Source of the DNA: RI-231 sp041394905
GTDB taxonomy: Bacteria; Acidobacteriota; Terriglobia; Bryobacterales; UBA6623
Length of the DNA: 64,000 bases
Assembly: GCA_041394905.1 (NCBI GenBank)
Contig: JAWKHJ010000002.1
Span: forward strand, 372,001 to 436,000
Direction of reading: 5' to 3'
The notes beneath the pieces were generated by a model. That model worked only from the letters and a program-made list of their open reading frames with translations. It searched no databases and was not told the origin of the DNA. Shown piece by piece: positions 1 to 7,903 of the stretch. The position numbers and the translations under genes are program-made. Every line of letters begins with the position of its first letter. The first letter of the stretch is position 1.

Positions 1-1184
1 GCCCGCGACGGCCGCCTCCCAGGCTTGGCGGATGCTGCGTACGCCGGCGGCCACGCCGCCGGATGGGCCATAATGCCGCCGCCGCAAGCGTAGATGAGGT
101 CCGTCGAGCCGAGCAGGCGGTAGGTGTCGAACGCTTGCGCCGCCCATTGGCCCGAGGAGAACACCGGCATCACCTCGCAACCTTTGGCCGGCGGGGCGAA
201 CATCGGCGTCAGGCACTCCCGCGCAGAGGCGATCACGGACTCGTCGCTCTCGCTGAACTTGTTACGGAGACCGTTGACGTGCAGGTGGTCGACGCCGGCC
301 ACGCGCCACAGCTTTTGGTAGGCGATGTAGCTCATCCCAAGCGCCGGGCAGCGCGAAACCATACCCCAGCCGTTGCGGTGGCCGTGGATGGGGAGCGCAC
401 AGCTTCGCCGCAGGTGGACCAGCGCCGGAAGGCCGACGCTGTTGAGACTGGCCATGATACATGTGCCGCCCGCGGCGACTACTTTGTCGTGGCGGCGCTG
501 CATCTCGTCGAGATCGCCGGTCACGTTGAAGGCGATCATCGCCTTCTTGCCTGTGCGGTCGGCATGGCGGTTGACCACGCGCATCACCGCGTCGACGCGG
601 GCGTCGAAGGGGCAGTGCGGCCCGTCGGCTTGCAGCTCGTCGTCCTTGACGAAGTCGATACCGCCTTGGATTAGGGTATCGACCAGAGCGGCGGTTTGTT
701 CCGGCGAGAGGCCGACGCTGGGTTTGATGATGGTGCCGACGAGCGGGAGCTTGTCGACGCCGCTGAGTCGGCGCGTTCCAGCGACGCCGAACTGCGGGCC
801 GGGGTACTTTTCGGAGAAGGCGGGCGGCAGCGTCAGGTCGAGCAGGCGCAGGCCGGAGAACGGCTTGAGCTCATAGAGATTGCCGGCGACGGTCGCGACG
901 AGGTTCGGCAGCGAAGGGCCAAGATTGGCGAGCGGCCACGAGAGCACGACTTCGGCGCGGCGGTAGACGGGGCCGCGCTTGGCGCCGGGCAGCGGATGGC
1001 TGTCCGTGCTCTCGAGCTCGTCGATCGACTCGACGCGCGCCGCATGCCGCGTCTTGAGCTCCTCGGTTTCGCCCGGCACTTGGACGAAGGTGCCGGAGGA
1101 CTGCTCGCCGGCCATGGTGGCGGCGGCCTTGTCGAGGGGGTCGGCGGTCTCGATCCAGTAGCGAGCGTAGATACGGTCTGACAT
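1..1184 (-). CDS. RuBisCO-like protein (form IV type), 3' end beyond the window
   Basis: The minus frame from ATG at 1184 stays open to the window edge, giving about 390 residues. It begins MSDRIYARYWIETADPLDKA and carries the RuBisCO large-chain landmarks. IIKPSVGLS keeps the first active-site Lys, but the second Lys of the usual KPK is Ser. GGIDFVKDDE supplies the Lys-Asp-Glu metal/carbamate residues, followed by HGHRNGWG and a Lys in the loop-6-like HVNGLRNKFSE. Near 58-62 the frame changes: the other frame reads GGVAAGVRSIRQAWEA, the family's expected continuation of GGGIMAHP, so one G is probably missing. RuBisCO-like proteins of this type do not fix CO2; relatives act on 3-oxo-isoapionate 4-phosphate in apiose catabolism. 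That substrate is inference here. A 75-base gap separates it from the divergent gene at 1260. Confidence 0.9.
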   Translation of the reverse strand, partial: MSDRIYARYWIETADPLDKAAATMAGEQSSGTFVQVPGETEELKTRHAARVESIDELESTDSHPLPGAKRGPVYRRAEVVLSWPLANLGPSLPNLVATVAGNLYELKPFSGLRLLDLTLPPAFSEKYPGPQFGVAGTRRLSGVDKLPLVGTIIKPSVGLSPEQTAALVDTLIQGGIDFVKDDELQADGPHCPFDARVDAVMRVVNRHADRTGKKAMIAFNVTGDLDEMQRRHDKVVAAGGTCIMASLNSVGLPALVHLRRSCALPIHGHRNGWGMVSRCPALGMSYIAYQKLWRVAGVDHLHVNGLRNKFSESDESVIASARECLTPMFAPPAKGCEVMPVFSSGQWAAQAFDTYRLLGSTDLIYACGGGIMAHPAAWPPAYAASAKPGRRPSR

Positions 1185-1259
1185 GCGTCGGCTCGGCGGG
1201 GAGCGACTTCATAGTCTATCGCTACCACTGCGCCGGAATGTCGTGTACAGTCTTGGCTA

Positions 1260-4200
1260 GTGCGCGCCTCCTCGCTTCGCCCGTTCCTCGTTACGATCGC
1301 CCTGAGCCTGGGCGCGTCCGCACAGGCGGCGGACGATGGCGCGGATCTGTTTGAGAAGCGCGTGCGGCCGGCGCTGGCGCGCAACTGCTTCGCCTGCCAT
1401 TCCGCCTCGGGCGGCGTGGCGATGGGCGAGTTGCAACTCGATTCTGCTGAAGCCATGGCGAAGGGCGGCAAGCGCGGTCCGGCGGTGGTCCCGGGCAAGC
1501 CGGCGGAGAGCTTGCTGCTGCGGGCGGTGCTCCACAGCGACCCGGCGCTCGCGATGCCGCCTTCGGGCAAACTGCCGGACGCGGACATCGTTGCGCTCAC
1601 CGAGTGGGTCGCCGCCGGGGCCGTGTGGCCCTCCGAACAAGCCGCGGGCGGCGAATCGAAGACGTTTTGGGCGTTCGTTCCTCCCTCCGACCCGGAGCCG
1701 CCGCAGGTCCGGGACAAAGAGTGGGCGCAGTCGCCGATTGACAACTTCGTGCTCAGCGCGCTCGAAGCCAAGGGGCTGCACCCGGCCGCGCCGGCGGACA
1801 AGCGCACGCTCATCCGCCGAGCGACCTTCGACCTCACCGGCCTGCCGCCGACGCCGGAGGAGATCCACGCCTTCCTCTCCGACGATTCGCCCGAGGCCTT
1901 CGCCAAAGTGGTCGACCGGCTGCTCGCATCGCCGCGCTATGGCGAGCGCTGGGGACGCCACTGGCTCGACGTCGCGCGCTACGCCGACTCGAACGGCCTA
2001 GACGAAAACCTGGTCTACAAGAACGCCTTCCGCTACCGCGACTATGTGATCGAGGCGTTCAACAAGGACAAGCCCTACGACCTGTTCGTCCAAGAGCAGC
2101 TTGCCGGCGACCTGCTGCCTAAGGCCGCAGACATCGAGACGACGTTCGAGCGCTGGACCGCCACCGGCTTCCTCTCGCTTGGGGCTAAGATGCTGGCCGA
2201 AGATGACCCGGTCAAGATGCAGATGGACATCGTCGACGAGCAGCTCGACACCACCGCGCGGACCTTCATGGGCCTGACCATGGGCTGTGCGCGCTGCCAC
2301 GACCACAAGTTCGATCCGATCCCGCAGGCGGACTATTACGCCATGGCGGGCATCTTCAAGAGCTCGAAGACGATGGAGAACTTCAACGTGGTCGCGCGCT
2401 GGCACGAGTACGTGCTCGCGCCCAAGGAAGACCGCGAGCGGCTGGCCGAGCACGAGGCGAAAATCGAGGCCAAGGGCAAGGAGATCTCCGCGATCACCAA
2501 TGCCGAGAACCGCCGCTTGGTCGTCGCCGCCTGGGAGCGCACGGGCGACTACCTGCTCGCCGCCGACGATGCGCTGCGCTATCGCGCGATCGAGCTCAAG
2601 CCAAAGATGGGCGCCGGCATCGTGCGCGACGCCGTGACGTTCGAACGCGGCAACGTAGAACCGGTGATCGAGAAGGGCAAGACGAACGTGCCGAAGGACG
2701 CCAAGGGTCCGTTCTTCGCCGAGTATGACGTGACGGTCGAGGAGGCGGGCGAGTATCAGCTCGACTTTCTGGACCTGGAGATGGGAGGCGGCACGGCGGA
2801 CATTTCTGTCAACGGCGTGCTCGAGAGCTATGGCGAGCCGCCGGTGACCAACCGCGCGGCGTCGCCGGACGCGGGCGGGTGGACGGTCGCGGGCGTCTAT
2901 CCGCTCAAGGCGGGCAAGAACACGATTCGGCTGGAGCACAAGTCGCGCTACCCGTATTTCGAGGCGCTCGCCGTTGCGAAGAGCGAGCTGTCGGAGAACC
3001 CGAAGTCGGTGGCGCAGATCGCGCGGCAGTACGACGTGATCCCAGGCTTCTTGGAGCAGTGGGTCGAGCGCTTGGAGCGCTCGCAAGGCGCGCCGGCGTC
3101 GGTGCTGTTCGCCTGGCACGCCTTCCACGACGGGCAGTCGCTCGACGGCTGGTCATCCCCGGCCGCAAAAGCCTTTGGCGAACAGGCGGCCGACCGCCCA
3201 GCTCTCGCCCAACGCTATCAGGCGTTGTTCAGCGAAGCCGCGCGGCAATGGCGCGAGCTGCATCCGGAAGAAGGCCTCGACTACAAGGGTGAGCGTTACC
3301 GCGACGACAGCAAGGATCCTGCCCTGCCCGACGCGGGCCTGGAAGAATTCCGCAAGCTGCTTTACGAAAAGTTCGGGCCATTCCGGCCGCCGTCGGACGC
3401 CAAGGAGAATTATCCCGAGCAGGCGCGGACCGAGCTCGCGCGCTTGAACCAAGAGCGCAAGGCGCTCGAAGAGGCGACGCCGGACTACCCGCGTGCGATG
3501 GGCGTGCGCGAGGGCGACGAGATTGCGGACATTCCGATCCACATTCGCGGCAGCCACTGGTCGCTCGGCGACGTCGTGCCGCGGCGCTTCCTCACGGCGA
3601 TCGCGGGCGACGACCAACCGACGCTATCGAGCGAGGAAAGCGGCCGGCTGCAACTGGCGCGCTGGCTCACCACGCGACCATCCCTTGACCAGCCGCGTGA
3701 TGGCGAACCGCTTGTGGCGCTGGCATTTCGGCGAAGGCATCGTGCCGTCGGTCGACAATTTCGGGCATTTGGTCAGTTGCCGACGAACCAGCCGCTGCTC
3801 GATTGGCTGGCGTTGCGCTTCGTCGAGAACGGCTGGTCGGTGAAGAAGATGCACCGCATGATGCTGCTCTCGAGCACGTACCAGATGAGCTCCGACTTCG
3901 ACGCGAAAGCCGCTGAGGTCGACCCGGAGAACACCTTGCTTTGGCGCTTCAGCCGGCAGCGACTCGACGCCGAAGCCATGCGCGACGCGATCGTCTCGAT
4001 TGCCGGCGACCTGGACGCCGAAATGGGCGGCTCGATCATGGATTTCAAGGACCGCCAGTATGTGGCGAACACGGCGAAGCGCGGCGGCATCGACTACGAC
4101 CGCAACCGCCGTGCTGTTTATCTGCCGGTGGTGCGCAGCTCGATGTATGACGTGTTCTCGGCGTTCGATTTCGCCGATCCGTCGACGGCGAACGGCGACC

Positions 4201-4517
4201 GCAACGCGACCGTCGTCGCGCCGCAAGCGCTATTCATGATGAACGGCACGATCGTGCTCTCGCACACGCGCATGCTGGCCGAGAGCCTGCTCGCGGACGA
4301 GAGTCGCGCGGACGGTGACCGCTTGCGTGAAGCCTACGAGCGGGTATTGGGCCGCTTGCCAACGCCGGAAGAGATCGACCGCGTGCAGACGTTCCTCGCG
4401 CAGGTAGACCTTGCGCTCGCCGAACGCGTGGGCGACGAGGCCGAGCGCCGTGTGCAGTCCTGGCAGAGCTTCTGCAAGTCGTTGATCGCGTCGAACGAGT
4501 TTCTTTACGTGAACTAG
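1260..4517 (+). CDS. PSD1/DUF1549-DUF1553 planctomycete-type cytochrome protein
   Basis: This is a GTG-started 1085-residue secreted protein. A signal peptide (about 1-22, ending AQA) precedes a planctomycete cytochrome C domain with CFACH near residue 48. A DUF1549 domain follows (WAFVPP, FDLTGLPPTPEE, GERWGRHWLDVARYADS) with a second CxxCH, CARCH, near 344. After a carbohydrate-binding-like middle comes DUF1553 at the C-terminus (YQRVLG-like ERVLGRLPTPEE). Residues of about 805-838 (roughly 3672-3773) are out of frame: another frame there reads RVMANRLWRWHFGEGIV, the family's conserved block. Two compensating indels, one of them a lost G in a GGG run near 3773, explain this. It pairs with the downstream DUF1501 protein, the usual partner. 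The function of these pairs is not established. Confidence 0.93.
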   Translation: MRASSLRPFLVTIALSLGASAQAADDGADLFEKRVRPALARNCFACHSASGGVAMGELQLDSAEAMAKGGKRGPAVVPGKPAESLLLRAVLHSDPALAMPPSGKLPDADIVALTEWVAAGAVWPSEQAAGGESKTFWAFVPPSDPEPPQVRDKEWAQSPIDNFVLSALEAKGLHPAAPADKRTLIRRATFDLTGLPPTPEEIHAFLSDDSPEAFAKVVDRLLASPRYGERWGRHWLDVARYADSNGLDENLVYKNAFRYRDYVIEAFNKDKPYDLFVQEQLAGDLLPKAADIETTFERWTATGFLSLGAKMLAEDDPVKMQMDIVDEQLDTTARTFMGLTMGCARCHDHKFDPIPQADYYAMAGIFKSSKTMENFNVVARWHEYVLAPKEDRERLAEHEAKIEAKGKEISAITNAENRRLVVAAWERTGDYLLAADDALRYRAIELKPKMGAGIVRDAVTFERGNVEPVIEKGKTNVPKDAKGPFFAEYDVTVEEAGEYQLDFLDLEMGGGTADISVNGVLESYGEPPVTNRAASPDAGGWTVAGVYPLKAGKNTIRLEHKSRYPYFEALAVAKSELSENPKSVAQIARQYDVIPGFLEQWVERLERSQGAPASVLFAWHAFHDGQSLDGWSSPAAKAFGEQAADRPALAQRYQALFSEAARQWRELHPEEGLDYKGERYRDDSKDPALPDAGLEEFRKLLYEKFGPFRPPSDAKENYPEQARTELARLNQERKALEEATPDYPRAMGVREGDEIADIPIHIRGSHWSLGDVVPRRFLTAIAGDDQPTLSSEESGRLQLARWLTTRPSLDQPRDGEPLVALAFRRRHRAVGRQFRAFGQLPTNQPLLDWLALRFVENGWSVKKMHRMMLLSSTYQMSSDFDAKAAEVDPENTLLWRFSRQRLDAEAMRDAIVSIAGDLDAEMGGSIMDFKDRQYVANTAKRGGIDYDRNRRAVYLPVVRSSMYDVFSAFDFADPSTANGDRNATVVAPQALFMMNGTIVLSHTRMLAESLLADESRADGDRLREAYERVLGRLPTPEEIDRVQTFLAQVDLALAERVGDEAERRVQSWQSFCKSLIASNEFLYVN

Positions 4518-4526
4518 AAGAGCGAG

Positions 4527-5966
4527 ATGAGCATGAATCGCCACTGGAATCCTCTTCGCCCGCGCACGCGCCGCGAGCTGCTGCGTCAGAGCGCAGCCGG
4601 GTTCGGCGCGCTGGCGCTCCACGCCCTACTTGGTGACGAGGCGCGCGCCGCCGCCACCGTGGCGCCGGACGCGGAGCTCAATCCGCTGGCCGTCAAGGCG
4701 CCGCATTTTGCGCCCAAGGCCAAGCGCGTGATCTATCTGTTCATGCATGGCGGCCCCTCGCAGATGGACACGTTCGACTACAAGCCGTTGCTGCAACGCG
4801 ACCACGGCAAGCCGCTGCCGTTCGAGCGGCCCAAGGTGGTCTCGAGCGAGACGTTCAACCTGCTCAAGTCGCCGTGGGAGTTCAAGCAATACGGCCAGAG
4901 CGGCATGTGGGTGAGCGAGCTGTTTCCCGAGGTGGCGCAGGTGGTTGATGACCTGTGTTTCATCAAGTCGATGCACGGCTCGAACAGCCGGCACGGCGGC
5001 GCGCTGCTCGAGATGCACACCGGTAGCGACACCTTCGTGCGCCCCAGCATGGGCTCGTGGATCACCTACGGGTTGGGCTCGGAGAACCAGAACATGCCGG
5101 GCTTCATCACCATCAGCCCGACGCAGAGCCATGGCGGCGCCAACAACTACGCATCGGCGTTCTTGCCCGCGCCCTACGCCGGCACCGCCGTCGGGTCGGT
5201 CGGCATCCCGGCGCGCGACGCGAAGATTCCTTTCATCGCGAACTCGGAGACGCCGCGCGACATCCAGCGGATGGAGCTCGACCTGCTTCAGCAGATGAAC
5301 CGCGAGCAGCTCGCCGACACTGGCCCGGACCATGACCTAGAAGGCCGCATTGAGTCGTTCGAGCTGGCTTTTCGCATGCAGACCGAAGCGCCGGAGCTGC
5401 AAGACATCTCGGGCGAATCCGAAGCGACGCTGAAGATGTACGGCATCGACGACCCGATCACCGAGGATTTCGGACGGCAGTGTCTGATGGCGCGGCGGTT
5501 CTCAGAGAAGGGCGTCCGCTTCTTGCAGTGCAGCCACACCTACAAGTGGGACCAGCACGCGAACCTCTACCGCGATCACTCTCAGAACGCGCACGAGGTC
5601 GACAAGCCGATCGCGGCGCTGATTCGCGACTTGAAGTCACGCGGGCTGCTCGAAGATACGCTCGTCGTTTGGGGCGGAGAGTTCGGTCGGACGCCGACCG
5701 CGCAAGGCTCCGACGGCCGCGACCACAACCCCGAGGCGTTCACCTATTGGATGGCCGGAGGCGGCGTGAAACCCGGCTTGCAGTACGGCGCAACCGACGA
5801 CTACGGCTACTACGCGGTCGAGAACAAGGTGCACTTCCACGATCTGCATGCGACGATCCTGCACTTGCTTGGGCTCGACCACAAGCGGCTCACCTACCGC
5901 TACGCCGGCCGCGACTTTCGCTTGACCGACGTACACGGAAACGTGGTGCACGACCTCTTTGCCTGA
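4527..5966 (+). CDS. DUF1501 (sulfatase-like) protein with Tat signal
   Basis: This 479-residue protein starts 9 bases after the stop of the DUF1549/1553 gene, so the two form an operon. The N-terminus has a twin-arginine leader (TRRELLRQSAAGFGALALHA), consistent with folded export. The body matches DUF1501 of the alkaline-phosphatase/sulfatase-like superfamily, with blocks such as VIYLFMHGGPSQMDTFDYKP, a long central helical part, VVWGGEFGRTPTAQG and DGRDHNPEAF. It ends with HDLHATILHLLGLDHKRL and a typical GRDFRLTDVHG tail. Length is normal for the family and the frame is intact. DUF1501 proteins nearly always sit beside DUF1549/1553 proteins in Planctomycetes and Acidobacteria, but their substrate is unknown. 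Confidence 0.95.
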   Translation: MSMNRHWNPLRPRTRRELLRQSAAGFGALALHALLGDEARAAATVAPDAELNPLAVKAPHFAPKAKRVIYLFMHGGPSQMDTFDYKPLLQRDHGKPLPFERPKVVSSETFNLLKSPWEFKQYGQSGMWVSELFPEVAQVVDDLCFIKSMHGSNSRHGGALLEMHTGSDTFVRPSMGSWITYGLGSENQNMPGFITISPTQSHGGANNYASAFLPAPYAGTAVGSVGIPARDAKIPFIANSETPRDIQRMELDLLQQMNREQLADTGPDHDLEGRIESFELAFRMQTEAPELQDISGESEATLKMYGIDDPITEDFGRQCLMARRFSEKGVRFLQCSHTYKWDQHANLYRDHSQNAHEVDKPIAALIRDLKSRGLLEDTLVVWGGEFGRTPTAQGSDGRDHNPEAFTYWMAGGGVKPGLQYGATDDYGYYAVENKVHFHDLHATILHLLGLDHKRLTYRYAGRDFRLTDVHGNVVHDLFA

Positions 5967-5997
5967 GCGCCGTTCTCTAAAATGAAGCTCACCCCCC

Positions 5998-7618
5998 ATG
6001 GACCCGCACGCGATTGCGTTTCCGAAACTCGACGAGCATCAGCTCGCGACGCTGGCTGAGCTGGCGGCCCTAGAAACATACGAGCCGGGCGAGGCGCTGT
6101 TCCGCGCCGGCGATCGCGATTACGAGCTCTTCGTCATAAGGAGCGGCGAAGTTGCGATCGTCGAGGATTCCTCAGGCGAAGAAAAGCTCGTCATCACGCA
6201 CGGGCCTGGCGATTTCACCGGCGACATCGACATGCTTACCGGCCGCGGCTCTGGTGAGCGCCGTTGCCCGGACGGCCTGCGAGTCTACGGCATCCCCTCC
6301 GCGGATCTGCGCCGCGTCTTGGCGCAAGACCCGCAGTTGAGCGACCTGCTGCTCAAGGCGTTCCTGATGCGGCGCCAACTGCTGCTCGAGTCCGGATTCA
6401 CCGGCGCTCGCGTGATCGGCTCTCGTTTTTCGAAGGACACGCACCGCATTCGCGAGTTCTTTTCGCGCCACCGCGTGCCTTTCACCTGGATCGACCTCGA
6501 AAAGGATCCCGACGTCCACGTTCTACTGCACCACTTCGGTGTGAGCCCGTCCGACACGCCGGTCGTGGTTTGCGGCGCCGGCAAGATGATTCGCAATCCG
6601 TCGAACGCTCAACTGGCGGACCATACCGGGATTCGCAAGCCGCTCGACCACGTCGTCCACGATTTGGTCATCGTCGGCGCAGGCCCGGCGGATTGGCCGC
6701 CGCCGTCTATGGCGCGTCGGAGGGCTTGCGGACCGTCGTGCTGGACCGCATCGGCCCTGGCGGCCAGGCCGGGACGAGCTCGAAGATCGAAAACTACATG
6801 GGATTCCCGACGGGGCTGTCGGGCTCCGAGCTGGCGAACCGCGCTCTTCTCCAGGCTCAGAAGTTTGGTGCGACCTTGACCGCCCCGGCCGAGGTCGCCC
6901 GCCTGACCTGCGAAAACGGACACCACGCTCTTTTTCTTGACGACGGGCAGGAGATCGCCGCGCGCTGCGTCTCATCTCCACCGGCGCCGCCTACTCCAAG
7001 TTGGCCGATATCGACTGCGAGCGGTGGGAAGGGATGGGCGTCTACTATGCCGCGACCGCCGTCGAGGCGCAGTTCTGCCAGGGCGGAGAGATCGTGGTGG
7101 TTGGCGGAGGCAATTCGGCTGGCCAAGCTGCGATCTTCTTGTCGCAGTGCGCGGAGAAGGTGCGCCTCGTCATCCGCGGCGGCGACTTGTGCAAGAGCAT
7201 GTCTTCGTACTTGGCCCAGCGCATCGAGCAGACGGAGAACATCGAGTTGCGGCGGTACACCAGGATCAGCCGCCTGCACGGCGACGAGCGCTTGGCCGCT
7301 CTCGATCTGGAATGCAGCGATCCGGGCGGTGTGGAGACCGTTGACTGTAGCGCGCTTTTCGTTTTCATCGGCGCCGCGCCGTTCGTGACTTGGCTGCCCG
7401 ACTCGATCGAGCGTGATACCAAAGGGTTCGTCAAAACCGGCCCTCAGATCCAGAGAAGTTGGCCGCTGCACCGTTCGCCGTTCTTCCTGGAAACGAGTTG
7501 CCCTGGCGTTTTCGCCGCTGGCGACGTTCGTCTTGGCTCGACCAAACGCGTCGCCTCGGCCGTCGGCGAAGGAGCCATGGCGGTGCAGTTCATCCACGAA
7601 TACTTAGCGTCCGGTTAG
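5998..7618 (+). CDS. cNMP-binding domain / thioredoxin-fold / thioredoxin-reductase-like fusion (frame-interrupted)
   Basis: Three overlapping frames make one protein of about 540 residues. Residues 1-125 are a cyclic-nucleotide-binding (Crp-like effector) domain without a DNA-binding HTH. Residues 130-220 are a glutaredoxin/thioredoxin-like fold (ARVIGSRFSKDTHRIREFF, TWIDLEKDPDVH, TPVVVCG) without a CxxC. The rest is a flavin pyridine-nucleotide oxidoreductase with FAD site DLVIVGAGPA, GPGGQAGTSSKIENYMGFPTG, NADPH site VVVGGGNSAGQAA, and FAAGDVRLGSTKRVASAVGEG. The position of the TrxR CxxC reads YYAATAVEAQFC, so the redox disulfide is missing. Joints lie near 6692 and 6973. A compensating pair near 6250/6285 hides AALVSAVARTACE, the expected strand of the cNMP domain. 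Such fusions are known as a family of undefined function; the next gene is its usual zinc-finger neighbour. Confidence 0.9.
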
Positions 7619-7636
7619 CGATTACGGAGAATCACC

Positions 7637-7897
7637 ATGCCCGCTGAATGTACCCACTTGGAGCAAGCGACGGCAGTCGAGCCGAACGCCAAAGGTTGCG
7701 AGGAGTGTCTGGCGACCGGGGGCCGCTGGGTCCATTTGCGGCTCTGCCTGACCTGCGGCCACGTCGGCTGCTGCGACTCTTCACCGGGCAAGCACGCCAC
7801 AAAACACTTCCACCAAACGGGCCACCCTGTCGTCGAATCCTTCGAGCCGGGCGAGTCCTGGCGTTGGTGCTACGTCGACCAGTTGTTCGCGGAGTAG
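7637..7897 (+). CDS. UBP-type zinc finger protein
   Basis: This is an 86-residue complete protein with a good ribosome site (GGAG, 8 bases before the ATG), 18 bases after the fusion oxidoreductase. It is essentially one zf-UBP domain: CTHLEQ, GCEECLATGGRWVHLRLC, TCGHVGCCDSS, HATKHFHQTGHPVVESFEPG and WRWCYVDQLF. The Cys and His ligands for the zinc sites are all present. In eukaryotes this fold binds the C-terminal tail of ubiquitin. Bacterial stand-alone versions are commonly placed beside cNMP/TrxR-like fusions, as here, but no partner has been shown. A role in a shared redox or C-terminus-sensing module is inference. Confidence 0.93.
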   Translation: MPAECTHLEQATAVEPNAKGCEECLATGGRWVHLRLCLTCGHVGCCDSSPGKHATKHFHQTGHPVVESFEPGESWRWCYVDQLFAE

Positions 7898-7903
7898 CCG
7901 CCG

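Noticed and set aside
63..1181. Plus-strand open frames opposite the RuBisCO-like gene
   Set aside because: The minus frame has a full set of RuBisCO-family motifs; the plus frames do not resemble any family.
1998..3128. Long minus-strand open frame of 376 codons
   Set aside because: It lies antisense to the well-supported DUF1549/1553 gene, is Arg/Leu/Val-rich and has no recognisable domain; typical high-GC shadow.
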